DNA from: Cladorhizidae sp. MBARI D1340-BT2
Taxonomy: Eukaryota > Porifera > Demospongiae > Poecilosclerida > Cladorhizidae
Length of the DNA: 64,000 nucleotides
Assembly (NCBI GenBank): GCA_028752905.1
Contig: JAQNBH010000003.1
Location: forward strand, 5,388,204-5,452,203
Direction of reading: 5' to 3'
Numbering within the stretch: the first letter of the stretch is position 1; each line of letters begins with the position of its first letter. The translations under genes were made by a program, and so were the position numbers. This document shows positions 9,490 through 20,086 of this stretch, one piece after another. The notes beneath the pieces were generated by a model. That model did not search any database, was not told the DNA's origin, and saw only the letters and a list, made by a program, of their open reading frames with translations.

Positions 9490-9738
9490 TTAGCTAAAAC
9501 TTTTTAATTGTACACGTGTATTATCCATATATATATATACCAAGTGATGCATCATCATCACATAATATATACCTGTTATCACTTTTGTACGGGCACTAAC
9601 AGAAATACACTGTACATTATTGCATTTATCACACACAAAAATTGTAAAATGCAAGCCCTCCCTGGTGATTTGGGTCGTCAATCCAAGATTACCAAAACTA
9701 AAAGTACTTCCACCATCGCCTCCCACTCCTTCAATCAT
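9490..9738 (-). other. Unrecognised minus-strand frame conserved between copies
   Basis: A minus-strand frame of 82 codons includes GVGGDGGSTFSFGNLGLTTQ and FVCDKCNNVQCISV. In the other copy (50535-50771) it is nearly unchanged. A possible donor (ACAG|GTATAT) lies at its distal end and a possible acceptor (aataag) upstream. The CxxC pair suggests a small zinc site, but I recognise no family. It could be non-coding. Confidence 0.2.
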
Positions 9739-10019
9739 GAAGTTTTCCTTAGGGTCCTAACCTTATTGGACTTGGCCAATGAGTATATAGCTGCTATAGG
9801 AGCTACATCATTATAAGTAGCTAACCAACCCCTAAAAACACACCTTAGCAGTGATACCTGCCTATACAGATCTCCCCCCCCCCCCAAATAGTTTGGACCA
9901 ACAATGCAAGGTGCACAGATTAAAACTTATATCATGACCTATTACCTATTATATTTCAATTATATCACATCACTAATAGATTGCTTCATGGCATGCTCAT
10001 TACCGACAGTTGAAGAAAA

Positions 10020-10430
10020 TCTTAACTGCAGGGGAACCGATACTAGAATAGCTCCATAGATTTTGCACACTTCTTCACTCAATGGACTTGATATATATAT
10101 ATATAGCTCAAAGTACTATCCTAAAACTTTTCATAGGTATAAATATACCAAAGTTACTGGAGCTAAAGTGAAGGTTACCTCAAACCCGAATGCCTGATTT
10201 CTCTAGAATAACTCTAGTGTCGAGTGCTATATAGACAGCTGAAATTAGCACACCAGTGGATAAGAGCCCTACTGCATGTAATCATAAGGCGCTAAAAATG
10301 TGGTCAAGCACTCGGTTTGAGCTATAGTCCATACCATGACGTGTGCAGAATCTATGGAGCTATAAAGTGGTAACCACAAGTTGTTGTTATTTAGTGCCTA
10401 CTAGTTTATGGTATATATCGGTTCCCCTTT
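10020..10430. mobile_element. Short diverged foldback element, copy 1
   Basis: Its left part contains gctccatagattttgcacac, tgatatatatatatagctcaa and a cataggtataaa string. Its right end has the inverse order (gagctatagtccatacc, gcagaatctatggagctata). It is bounded by ggggaaccgatac / atcggttcccc inverted ends. It is a diverged relative of the long palindromes at 13990, 17255 and 18790. Confidence 0.65.
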
Positions 10431-10609
10431 AAGAACTTGGATATATTTGTAATGCAAAGAGGGAAACTGCATTGGTGGAGAAATGACAGGAGATTAAAAC
10501 ATGTAACAAGGTATCCTTCACATGAACCTGAGGAAATAGCATGCACAATCCTCACAGTCAGACTGCAACACTGTCCTCGTTCACCATAAAATGGTCCTGT
10601 AGGCAGCTA

Positions 10610-11460
10610 CTAGTCCTCAATACTTTCCATAGTCCTCACAGCTGCACAAGTTTTCTTGCTGTGACACAGTAGGTTGCCATTTGTTCTGAAACATCTTCCA
10701 CAGACCCGACACTTGTATGGCTTGTCTCCTGTATGTATCCTGAAGTGATATTTTAGACCGCAATTCTTACTGAAACACCTTCCACAGACCTGACACTTGT
10801 ATGGCTTGTCTCCTGTATGTATCCTGAAGTGATTTGTTAGATTGCCCTTCTCACTGAAACTCCTTCCACAGACCTGACACTTGTATGGCTTGTCTCCTGT
10901 ATGTATCCTGAAGTGATTGTTTAGACTGCCATTCTGTCTGAAACACCTTCCACAGACTTGACACTTGTATGGCTTGTCTCCTGTATGTATCCTGAAGTGA
11001 TTTTTTAGACTGCCATTCTGACTGAAACACCTTCCACAGACCTGACACTTGTATGGCTTGTCTCCTGTATGTATCCTGAAGTGATTTTTTAGACTGCCAT
11101 TCTGACTGAAACACCTTCCACAGACTTGACACTTGTGTGGCTTGTCTCCTGTATGTATCCTGAAGTGATTTTTTAGACGGCAATTCTTACTGAAACTCCA
11201 CCCACAGACCTGACACTTGTGTGGCTTGTCTCGTGTACGCGTTCCAAGGTGCCTTTGCAAATGAGCAAGGTTTTCGTGTTTCCCGATATGTTGCTGTAAG
11301 TACTGCAATCGAGGTAAAACTTGACTGCACACAAGCGAAGTGAAGTTTTGAGGGTGAGCACTAGCACATGTTGAGCTCTGCTGCAAGTGAACACAAAATG
11401 AACCTTCTTGTGAGAAACATTCTCCACAGTGACGGCAACAAAACATTGCAGTTGAAGATG
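10610..11460 (-). CDS. PRDM9-like gene, terminal zinc-finger exon, copy 1
   Basis: The last exon starts after an acceptor (cccttgttgtttag) at 11460 and ends with a stop at 10610. Its phase joins exactly to the PR/SET exon at 13004. It opens with a degenerate C2H2 unit (CCRHCGECF), then a VCSQV region, then seven tandem 28-residue fingers linked by HTGDKPYKC. The last finger ends H-x4-C. Predicted base contacts (-1, 3, 6) are K-R-N, three times Q-S-N, E-N-N, K-G-Y and T-N-C. Fingers 2-4 are almost identical as DNA, which shows recent unit homogenisation. The role inferred from architecture is DNA targeting for the methyltransferase domain. Confidence 0.92.
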
Positions 11461-12970
11461 CTAAACAACAAGGGAGGATAATTATTCACAAAACAATGGA
11501 GCTATTCACAAAACAAGGGAGCATAGCTATTCACAAAACAAGGGAACATAACTATTCACAAAACAGGGAACATAACCATTCACAAAACAAGGGAGCATAG
11601 CTATTCACAAAACAAGGGAACATAACTATTCACAAAACAGGGAACATAACCATTCACAAAACAAGGGAGCATAACTATCCACAAAACAAGGGAGCATAAC
11701 TATTCATAAAACAAGGGAGCATAACTATTCACAAAACAAGGGAGCATAACTATTCACAAAACAAGGGAACATAACTATTCACAAAACAAGGGAGCATAAC
11801 TATTCACAAAACAAGGGAGAATAACTATTCACAAAACAACTATTCACAAAACAAGGGAGCATAACTATTCACAAAACAAGGGAGCATAAGTATTCACAAA
11901 ACAAGGTAGCATAACTATTCACAAAACAACTATTCACAAAACAAGGGAGCATAACTATTCACAAAACAAGGGAACATAACTATTCACAAAACAAGGGAGC
12001 ATAACTATTCACAAAACAAGGGAGGATAACTATTCACAAAACAAGGGAGGATAACTATTCACAAAACAAGGGAGCATAACTATTCACAAAACAAGGGAAC
12101 ATAACTATTCACAAAACAAGGGAGCATAACTATTCACAAAACAAGGGAACAGAACTATTCACAAAACAAGGGAGCATAACTATTCACAAAACAAGGGAGC
12201 ATAACTATTCACAAAACAAGGGAACATAACTATTCACAAAACAAGGGAGCATAACTATTCACAAAAGAAGGGAACATAACTATTCACAAAACAACTATTC
12301 ACAAAACAAGGGAGCATAATTATTCACAAAACAACTATTCACAAAACAAGGGAGCATAACTATTCACAAACAAAACAAGGGAACATAACTATTCACAAAA
12401 CAACTATTCACAAAACAAGGGAGCATAATTATTCACAAAACAACTATTCACAAAACAAGGGAGCATAACTATTCACAAAACAAGGGAACATAACTATTCA
12501 CAAAACAAGGGAGCATTGCTATTCACAAAACAAGGGAGCATAACTATTCACAAAACAAGGGAGCATAACTATTCACAAAACAAAGGAGCATAACTATTCA
12601 CAAAACAAGGGAGGATAACTATTCACAAAACAAGGGAGGATAACTGTTCACAAAACAAGGGAACATAACTATTCACAAAACAAGGGAGGATAACCATTCA
12701 CAAAACAAGGGAGCATAACTATTCACAAGACAAGGGAGGATAACTATTTACAAAACAAGGGAGGATAAAAACAAGGGAGGATAACTATTCACAAAACAAG
12801 GGAGCATAACTATTCACAAAACAAGGGAGCATAACTATTCACAAAACAAGGGAACATTAATATTCACAAAATAAGGGAGCATAACTAGTAAATAACAAGG
12901 GAACATAACTATTCACAAAACAAGGGAACATAACTATTCACAAAACAAGGGAACATAACTATTCACAATT
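11461..12970. repeat. 25 bp minisatellite filling the PRDM9-like intron, copy 1
   Basis: About sixty units of the 25 bp repeat ataactattcacaaaacaag plus ggagc, some shortened to 16 bp, occupy essentially the whole intron between the finger exon and the second PR/SET exon. The same repeat, inverted, occurs at 30780-31100. The array in copy 2 is longer and is split by an LTR element. Confidence 0.98.
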
Positions 12971-13003
12971 ATGTCATGAACATGACTGCATTACATAACT
13001 AAC

Positions 13004-13244
13004 CTTCAGTGTCTACATGTATATCTATGCCCAGGTCCTTGGCAAACTTTCCCCCATACCAAATCAGGAGCTCTGACTCTGGGTGTATGGTTTTAATTGT
13101 GCGGTAATAGATGCAGCCGTAGTACTGGTATGCTTGGACATTCTGCTCATCTTCATGCCGGGCACAGTTAACGAATCTCATCCAGTTAGAGTGGGAGGGG
13201 TATTGTCCGTCAATTAAAAATGGACTAACCCCATTATCCCTAAC
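13004..13244 (-). CDS. PRDM9-like gene, second PR/SET exon, copy 1
   Basis: The exon runs from an acceptor (acacctgtatag) to a donor (GAAG|GTTAGT), 241 bases. It reads VRDNGVSPFLIDGQYPSHSN, then WMRFVNCAR, AYQYYGCIYYRT and SELLIWYG. This is the second half of a PRDM7/9/11-type PR/SET domain. The VNCAR cofactor motif and the WYG tyrosine, which matches the catalytic Tyr357 of mouse PRDM9, are intact. Phase is continuous with both neighbours. Known PRDM9 trimethylates histone H3 at K4 and K36; activity here is inferred from conserved residues. Confidence 0.9.
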
Positions 13245-13989
13245 CTATACAGGTGTTAATATCAACATAGTGACAATACTTGATTAAATACATATACATC
13301 CTACACCAGGAGCGTTGCGAGATATTTCCGCTTTATATCTGTACTATTGTGAGACCTTTATCCACAAATGACAGTAACAATGTCAGTAGGTTGGGCCATT
13401 GGTTCCTTGAAATGTTGCCTGAAAGCATTTCAAAGCGTCCTTACATCCACAAAACAGATCTACTACATGGCATAGAATTGCATATGTCTGGACTGCACTG
13501 TATTATAAACTAGTCCCATGAATCCTTCCCAGGTGATGTGACGATACGGTGACATAAATCACGATTACTGTTGTTTCCCTAACTTATGATGACTATAACT
13601 TCATGACATGAACATCAAGCAGTCAGACTTCATACATGTATGCAGTATTCACTCCAATAGAAGTTGCAGCTTTATTGAAACTACCATAGGCTGCAACTAC
13701 ACAGCCACACAAGTGTTACAAGTATAATGCTTGTGCAGAAAGAAGAAGAACTTAAGGCGGTCCTATGGGTCAGATTTAGATTTTTTTTCATTTTTTTAAT
13801 TTTTATTATCTCACCCAACTATGCTTCAACATACTGGAAAGGTGGATTCCAAGTTACAGAAGATATGGATGCTCTATTGTGGACTTACAGTGGCACACCA
13901 TCCACCCGGGAAGGCGATCAAGAAGCCTACCTGAATTCAGGGGAGACAATGGCATTTTTTTCCCTTCTTTTTTAAAAAAATTTTTTTTT
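13245..13989. other. Intron sequence of PRDM9-like gene, copy 1
   Basis: No coding, RNA or repeat feature is supported here beyond the edge of the foldback element. The sequence is matched closely at 60123-60867 in copy 2. Confidence 0.6.
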
Positions 13990-14545
13990 AGAGCTCCGTA
14001 GATTCTGTAAACTTCATGGTATGGACTTTATATATAGCTCAAAAGATAGGTTTCTTTATGTGCTCTCTTTTGATGCTAAAATATGTTCCATAGGTATAAC
14101 TATAGGCAAGTTACTAGACTATAAAGCGGAGGGACCTCAAAAGCATGAATCGCCTCAACATCCGCCAAGGATAACTCCAGATTGCTAAGTGCAAAAAGAA
14201 TAAAAATGGTACGAGTGGCCAGAGGAAGCCCGGTTCTATGCAATCACCTTTTTGATTAGGCGTTAAAAATGTATTACCTGGTCAGACATGTGGTGGAAAT
14301 TTAAGGTGTTGTAAAAACAACGCCTTCAATTTTCCACCCAAGCGCTTTAATTTTTTTACGCCTAATCAAAAAGGTGATTGAATGCTCTAGGGCTTCCTCT
14401 GGCCACTCCTACCAATTTCAATTTTTTTGCACACTTAGCAATCTGGAGTTATTCTGGATGGGGACTTTGGGATGCAGGTTTTTGAGGTCCCTCCTCTTTA
14501 GGGTCTAGTAACTTGCCTATAGTTATCATATGCATTGCTATAACT
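13990..14545. mobile_element. Long palindromic foldback element, copy 1 intron
   Basis: The left arm starts agagctccgtagattctgta and the right arm returns through tctggagttattctggatgg, aacttgcctatagttatcat. The arms meet near 14320 at a short spacer (ggtgttgtaaaaacaacgcc). The distal right arm has decayed. Copy 2 has it at 60868-61440. No transposase is encoded. Confidence 0.8.
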
Positions 14546-15177
14546 TTTTGGGGTCAAAAACGTTGATTCCTTGCCTCCCGCCAACAATAACTCATTCCAA
14601 TAAAAAATTTATGTCTAACATTTTATACCATTTTGTAGCTCTGTCTTTACTCTACCAATTGTACAGTTAAAAAAAAATCATTGCCTCTTTTGTGAAGTTA
14701 TTGATGATCTAAGGTAAAATTTTACATTTGTACTCACCATTACTAGTGGATTTTATTAAAAAAGATTCTAAACCTTTCAATTTGTAGCACTCTGCATACT
14801 CTAGCCACTGAAGAAATTCCAAGCCAATACAAAATACTAGTAAGGGTGGGGAGTGGGCGGCATCTTCCTCAATGGTGCTTGCTTCTTCGAGTTACCTTGA
14901 AGGAGGACAAAAAGAAAGTATATGATATGCATATCATTTGAAAGCATGACAAGTGGGCTAGCAAAATTATGTTCATAGGAGTAGAAACAAAAAAGTTATG
15001 ATCAGTTGTATTTTTTTTTAAGTACCCCTATATAGCACCCCCTTAACTGCTGAAGCAAAGAGCAGCATTTGATTCAGCAGATCAGAGGCTTTTTGCACTC
15101 CGCAAACCTTATACCCACAGCACGTGTGTGGTACATGGTCATAACCTTGCTATGTATAAACACCATAGTCAGAGCTA

Positions 15178-15390
15178 GCTGGAATCAGTTATCGAGTTCC
15201 TGGTTGCTATTATTGTCAACGAGGAGTTCGTTCAGTTCAATCTCTTGTTCATCCTCCTCCTCCTCCAGGGAGACAAACAGATCTTCTCCATCACTGTCAC
15301 TCTCTTCCAAACAGCTGGTATTGGCCAGACCAGCTAAAGATGCTACTCCATCATCTTGAAGCAGTGAATCTCTCCATCTTCAGATCTTTC
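15178..15390 (-). pseudogene. Acidic frame in PRDM9-like intron, copy 1 (shifted)
   Basis: The minus strand holds a serine- and glutamate-rich reading (SDSDGEDLFVSLEEEEDEQE) that ends at a stop near 15192. In copy 2 (62093-62335) it is open, with a duplicated 24 bp segment. Here the duplication is absent and one base is missing, so the upstream part is out of frame. It lies between the two PR/SET exons, which join perfectly without it. It is therefore not a constitutive exon of that gene. I do not recognise a family. Confidence 0.3.
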
Positions 15391-15639
15391 CACCATCACA
15401 GATATTTCTCAAGCAAAGAAGCATTTCTTTATCAACTTGGCAATTTTTATAGTGTAGTGCAAGAGACATACGAACAACATATTGGTGCTAGCACATGGGT
15501 GATATAATCAACTAGGTGTGCTACAATTATTTTTAAGAGCAACTTCTATTTAGGCAGCAGCTTCTATTCCAGTATATACAGTACAAAGGTTAATAATACA
15601 ATTGTATATTCTCGACAAACTTTCAGTTGCCATAGGTAG

Positions 15640-15785
15640 TAATCACGACTTTCTCAATAAATTTACTTACTCGATGTTTCAGCTAGATGATCTAGCCTTC
15701 ATCAGGAATGAAGGCCAGAACCATCTAGTGGAGATATCGTGTGAGTAAATTTAGGTTGATTATTGAGAGTCTTGGTATTTCTAGA
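15640..15785. mobile_element. Small MITE with hammerhead-like core, copy 1
   Basis: Inverted ends (ctcaataaatttacttactcgat and its counterpart in cgtgtgagtaaatttagg…attattgag) bound about 140 bp. The minus strand between them reads CTGATGA, a perfect 6 bp stem (GCTAGA/TCTAGC) and GAAAC-ATCG. This resembles the catalytic core of a hammerhead ribozyme. The third stem is not convincing. Copy 2 is at 62608-62735. Confidence 0.45.
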
Positions 15786-16006
15786 AACATTGTTGTTACT
15801 GTATATCTGTTTCAACGGACAGCCATCGTTTGGCTATGAATATAATACTGCATCGAATAGTTTTCACTAAAGATATAAGTAAAATACAATCCATGAAGAA
15901 GTAGCTCATTGCATCATCACATGCACCCCTCAAGTGTCACCTTCATGCAATTTGGTGTGCGTTCTGCAATGTATATAAAGAGCTCTGGCTGATGCACACC
16001 ACTCAC

Positions 16007-16287
16007 CTCCCATGCATAGGTCATGTCATAAAAGTCTCCAACGTCCTCCGAGGCCACTTTCCTGCCTTCGTAAGGTCCAAACCGCACACCTTTTTTTAAG
16101 AAGGAGACGGCGAAGACGCCTAGTCCTGCATCAGGCATTCCCGAGGGTCTGACAGTAAGTTGTGCTGGCACTGGTAGATCTGTGTAGGTTAGAGAGGACT
16201 GGTCATGGCCGGCTGAGGGGTCCAGTTCCGAGAGAGGACCGTGCAGAGGACAGTCTCCGTAATACTGCTTGTCACAGTCGTCACACA
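16007..16287 (-). CDS. PRDM9-like gene, zinc knuckle and first PR/SET exon, copy 1
   Basis: The exon ends at a strong donor, TGGGAG|GTGAGT. It begins with a zinc knuckle of spacing C-x2-C-x7-C-x2-H (CDDCDKQYYGDCPLHG), exactly that of PRDM9. It continues into the PR/SET start: RPSGMPDAGLGVF, KKGVRFGPYEGR and MTYAWE. The next exon completes the domain in phase. The 5' boundary is uncertain. An acceptor (attatcctacag) fits at 16287, but the frame stays open to 16423 with an ATG at 16360 (MDYLLQYSE), so translation or the exon could begin further upstream. KRAB and SSXRD domains of vertebrate PRDM9 were not found. Confidence 0.88.
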
Positions 16288-16559
16288 CTGTAGGATAATT
16301 TTCAGAGTACATAGCCAGAGAGTAAAGGCAAGATTCAGAATATTGCAGAAGGTAGTCCATTCCATTGAATAATAATAGGGTACCATATACAATATTGAAC
16401 TTTGACCTTGATTGCACAATCAATGGAAGCCGTTTCAGCTGGGGGCATATCTATTCATGTGGACGAGAACCAGAGATTTGCTAGAGCTAGCTAAGCATGT
16501 ATCCATCAGCTTCTAGATCATTACCAGCTAAGTGGCTATCGCTATGGGACTACATGTAA

Positions 16560-17047
16560 GTATTTGGCTACTAGCTAATATTAGCCAGCTTAATTAAGCT
16601 ACCACAGTCACTGAATGGTTACAGTTGCATCTGCCACCACAACTACTAGCAATATTAATTAGCACAGCTTTTAAGCTACCACAGTCACTGAAAGTTTATA
16701 GTTGCATCTGCCACCACAACTACTAGCTATATTAATTAGCACAGCTTAATTAAGCTACCACAGTCACTGAATGGTTCTAGTTGAATATACCATCACAACC
16801 ACTAGCTATATTAATTAGCACAGCTTAAGCTACCACAGTCACTGAATGGTTCTAGTTGCATCTGCCACCACAACTACTAGCAATATTAATTAGCACAGCT
16901 TTTAAGCTACCACAGTCACTGAATGTTTATACAGTTGCATCTGCCACCACAACCACTAGCTATATTAATTAGCACAGCTTAAGCTACCACAGTCACTGAA
17001 TGGTTCTAGTCATCTGCCACCACAACTACTAGCTATATTGGCCAGCT
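16560..17047. repeat. About 76 bp minisatellite, left block, copy 1
   Basis: Six or so units built on taccacagtcactgaatggt and catctgccaccacaaccact fill the intron upstream of the knuckle exon. The array resumes at 20087-20412 after the TTAA elements, so it was one array before the insertion. Confidence 0.9.
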
Positions 17048-17051
17048 TTAA

Positions 17052-18592
17052 GGCCAGTATGGCCCATTTTTCCTCAATATTTGACCTTTTTTTTTTGTGT
17101 GCTTATATAATTTCTAAACACCTGTATAAATTGTCTTTCAAATTTGGAAACATTAGGAAGCACAAGTCTCAAGTTATGGTGGATTTTATCCAGGCCTACA
17201 CTTCATTCAACTGAAAAATTGAAGGAGGGCATTTTTTATTTTAATTTAATTTTTACTTGTGGTTACAACTTTAGAGCTCCGTAGATTCTGCAAACTTCAT
17301 GGTGTGGACTTGATATATAGCTCAGAAGAGAGGTCTCTCTGTGTGCTCTCTTTTGATACTAAAATATGTTTCATAGGTATAAATAACTATAGGCAAGTTA
17401 CTAGACCCTAAAGTGGAGGGACCTCAAAAACCTGCATCCCAAAGTCCCCATCCAGAATAACTCCAGATTGCTAAGTGCAAAAAAAAAGAAATTGGTACGA
17501 GTGGCTAGAGGAAGCCCTAGAGCATGCAATGACCTTTTTCATTAGGAGTTAAAAATTTATTACCTGGTCAAGCGCGCGGGTAGAAAATTGAGGGAGTTTA
17601 TTGGAAAATTGAGGGCGTTGATTGCAACACCCTCAATTTTCTACCCGCGCGCTTGACCAGGTAATAAATTTTTAACGCCTAATGAAAAAGGTCATTGCAT
17701 GCTCTAGGGCTTCCTCTAGCCACTCATAACAATTTCAATTTTTTTGGCACTTAGCAATCTGGAGTTATTCTGGATGGGGACTTTGGGATGCAGGTTTGTT
17801 AGGTCCCTCCACTTCAGGGTCTAGTAACTTGCCTATAGTTATACCTATGAAACATATTTTAGTATCAAAAGAGAGCACACAGAGAGACCTATCTTTTGAG
17901 CTATATATCAAGTCTATACCATGAAGGTTGCAGAATCTACGGAGCTCTAAAGTTGTAATCACAAGTTTAAAAAAATATATTTAAAAATACCATTGTCTCC
18001 CCTTGAAAGTATATAGTCCAACTTCAACAGCGATTTCCCACATTTCCAAAAAAAGAGCCTTTTTGAATTTCAAAGAAGGATATCTCTAAGAAAAATTAGT
18101 GTGTACCTACTTAATTATATATCATTTTATAGCTCTGTCTTTGCTCTATGATTTAATAGAGTTAGTTAAGTAGTAGCTATAAGCACTTCCAAGTTATAAG
18201 TTTATTCACAACTGTCCTTAGTGGCAATTAAAAGCGCTAGCACGCAGACAATTGTACAGCTGGTAGTGCACTTAGCAAGCACTATTTAATTCTATCAAAT
18301 CACTCATTAGTGTCTAAGCAATATTACCAAGAGTTTTGGAAGCCATAGCTGTTTTATTTTTTTAGCTAGGCTTTGTAGGGTTTTAAGGTTGATTTTTCTC
18401 ACTTTTCCCAGCTTTTCTGCATGTCACACACTGTATACAGACCCTATCCTCACTTTTTTAATGTTGTTTTGAAGCACTAAGAGAGATCTATCTTTTGAGC
18501 ATAAAATCACTGGCATAGGGGGTGTAGTTCAGGAGTTATGGCCCTTGAAAGAGGTGCGAGTTTTTTGAAGAAAAAAATGGGCCATACTGGCC
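17052..18592. mobile_element. TTAA-flanked element, unit 1
   Basis: Ends are inverted repeats ggccagtatggcccattttt / aaaaatgggccatactggcc. The flanks are TTAA at 17048-17051 and 18593-18596. TTAA targeting is the hallmark of piggyBac-type transposition. No transposase frame is present. A long palindrome (17255-17966) occupies its centre. The unit is absent from copy 2. Confidence 0.85.
17255..17966. repeat. Long palindrome inside TTAA unit 1
   Basis: Arms of about 340 bp run from acttgtggttacaactttag to its inverse, meeting near 17610 (gggcgttgattgcaacaccc). Pairing is near-perfect in the inner arms (gcgcgcgggtagaaaattga against its complement). Confidence 0.9.
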
Positions 18593-18596
18593 TTAA

Positions 18597-20082
18597 GGAC
18601 AGTATGGCCTCAATATTTGACCTTTTTTTTTGTGTGCTTATATAATTTCTAAACATCTGTACAAATTATCTTTCAAATTTGGAAACATTAGGAAGCACAA
18701 GTCTCAAGTTATGGTGGATTTTATCCAGGCCTACACTTCATTCAACTGAAAAATTGAAGGAGGGCATTTTTTATTTTTATTTAATTTTTACTTGTGGTTA
18801 CACCTTTAGAGCTCCGTAGATTCTGCAAACTTCATGGCGTGGACTTGATATATAGCTCAGAAGAGAGGTCTCTCTGTGTGCTCTCTTTTGATACTAAAAT
18901 ATGTTTCATAGGTATAACTATAGGGAAGTTACTAGACCCTAAAGTGGAGGGACCTCAAAAACCTGCATCCCAAAGTCCCCATCCAGAATAACTCCAGATT
19001 GCTAAGTGCCAAAAAATTGAAATTGGTACGAGTGGCTAGACTAGAGCATGCAATGACCTTTTTCATTAGGCGTTAAAAATTTATTACCTGGTCAAGCGCG
19101 CGTAGAAAATTGAGGGCGTTGATTGCAACGCCCTCAATTTTCTACCCTGCGCTTGACCAGGTAATAAATTTTTAACGCCTAATGAAAAGGGTCATTGCAT
19201 GCTCTAGGGCTTCCTCTAGCCACTCGTACCAATTTCAATTTTTTTTTGCACTTAGCAATCTGGAGTTATTCTGGATGGGGACTTTGGGATGCAGGTTTTT
19301 GAGGTCCCTCCACTTTAGGGTCTAGTAACTTGCTATAGTTATACCTATGAAACATATTTTAGTATCAAAAGAGAGCACACAGAGAGACCTATCTTTTGAG
19401 CTATATATCAAGTCTAAACCATGAAGGTTGCAGAATCTACGGAGCTCTAAAGTTGTAATCACAAGTTTAAAAAATATATTAAAAAATACCATTGTCTCCC
19501 CTTGAAAGTATATAGTACAGCGATTTCCCACATTTCCAAAAAAAGAGCCTTTTTGAATTTCAAAAAAGGATATCTCTAAGAAAAATTAGTGTGTACCTAC
19601 TTAATTATATATCATTTTATAGCTCTGTCTTTGCTCTATGATTTAATAGAGTTAGTTAAGTAGTAGCTATAAGCACTTCCAAGTTATAAGTTTATTCACA
19701 ACTGTCCTTAGTGGCAATTAAAAGCGCTGGCACCCAGCCAATTGTACAGCTGGTAGTGCACTTAGCAAGCACTATTTAACTCTATTAAATCACTCATTAG
19801 TGTCTAAGCAATATTACCAAGAGTTTTGGAAGCCATAGCTGTTTAATTTTTTTAGCTAGGCTTTGTAGGGTTTTAAGGTTTATTTTTCTCACTTTTCCCA
19901 GCTTTTCTGCATGTCACACACTGTATACAGACCCTATCCTCAATTTTTTTATGTTGTTTTGAAGCACTAAGAGAGATCTATCTTTTGAGCATAAAATCAC
20001 TGGCATAGGGGGTATAGTTCAGGAGTTATGGCCCTTGAAAGAGGTGAGAGTTTTTTGAAGAAAAAAATGGGCCATACTGGCC
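18597..20082. mobile_element. TTAA-flanked element, unit 2
   Basis: This is a second, very similar unit, head-to-tail with unit 1 and sharing a single TTAA (18593-18596). The right TTAA is 20083-20086. Its left terminal repeat has lost about nine bases (ggacagtatggcctcaatat). Its central palindrome is 18790-19466. Confidence 0.85.
18790..19466. repeat. Long palindrome inside TTAA unit 2
   Basis: It has the same architecture as 17255-17966, slightly shorter. The arms meet near 19120 at gggcgttgattgcaacgccc. Minus- and plus-strand frames inside it are mirror images produced by the arms. Confidence 0.9.
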
Positions 20083-20086
20083 TTAA

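Noticed and set aside
10851..11183. Minus-strand frame with repeated SLQDTYRRQA
   Set aside because: An alternative frame of the 84 bp zinc-finger repeat, not a second protein.
11461..12970. Regular 25 bp repeats resembling a CRISPR array
   Set aside because: The units are contiguous with no unique spacers, and the context is a eukaryotic intron; this is a minisatellite.
15917..16006. Continuation of the SET frame past the donor to a stop (FIYIAERTPNCMKV)
   Set aside because: A strong GTGAGT donor at 16006 gives a perfect in-phase PR/SET join to 13244, whereas the read-through would truncate the domain; it could still be an alternative ending.
17765..19531. Repeated LELRRFCNLHGIDLIYSSKD frames
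   Set aside because: Mirror-image readings of palindrome arms on both strands; non-coding foldback DNA.
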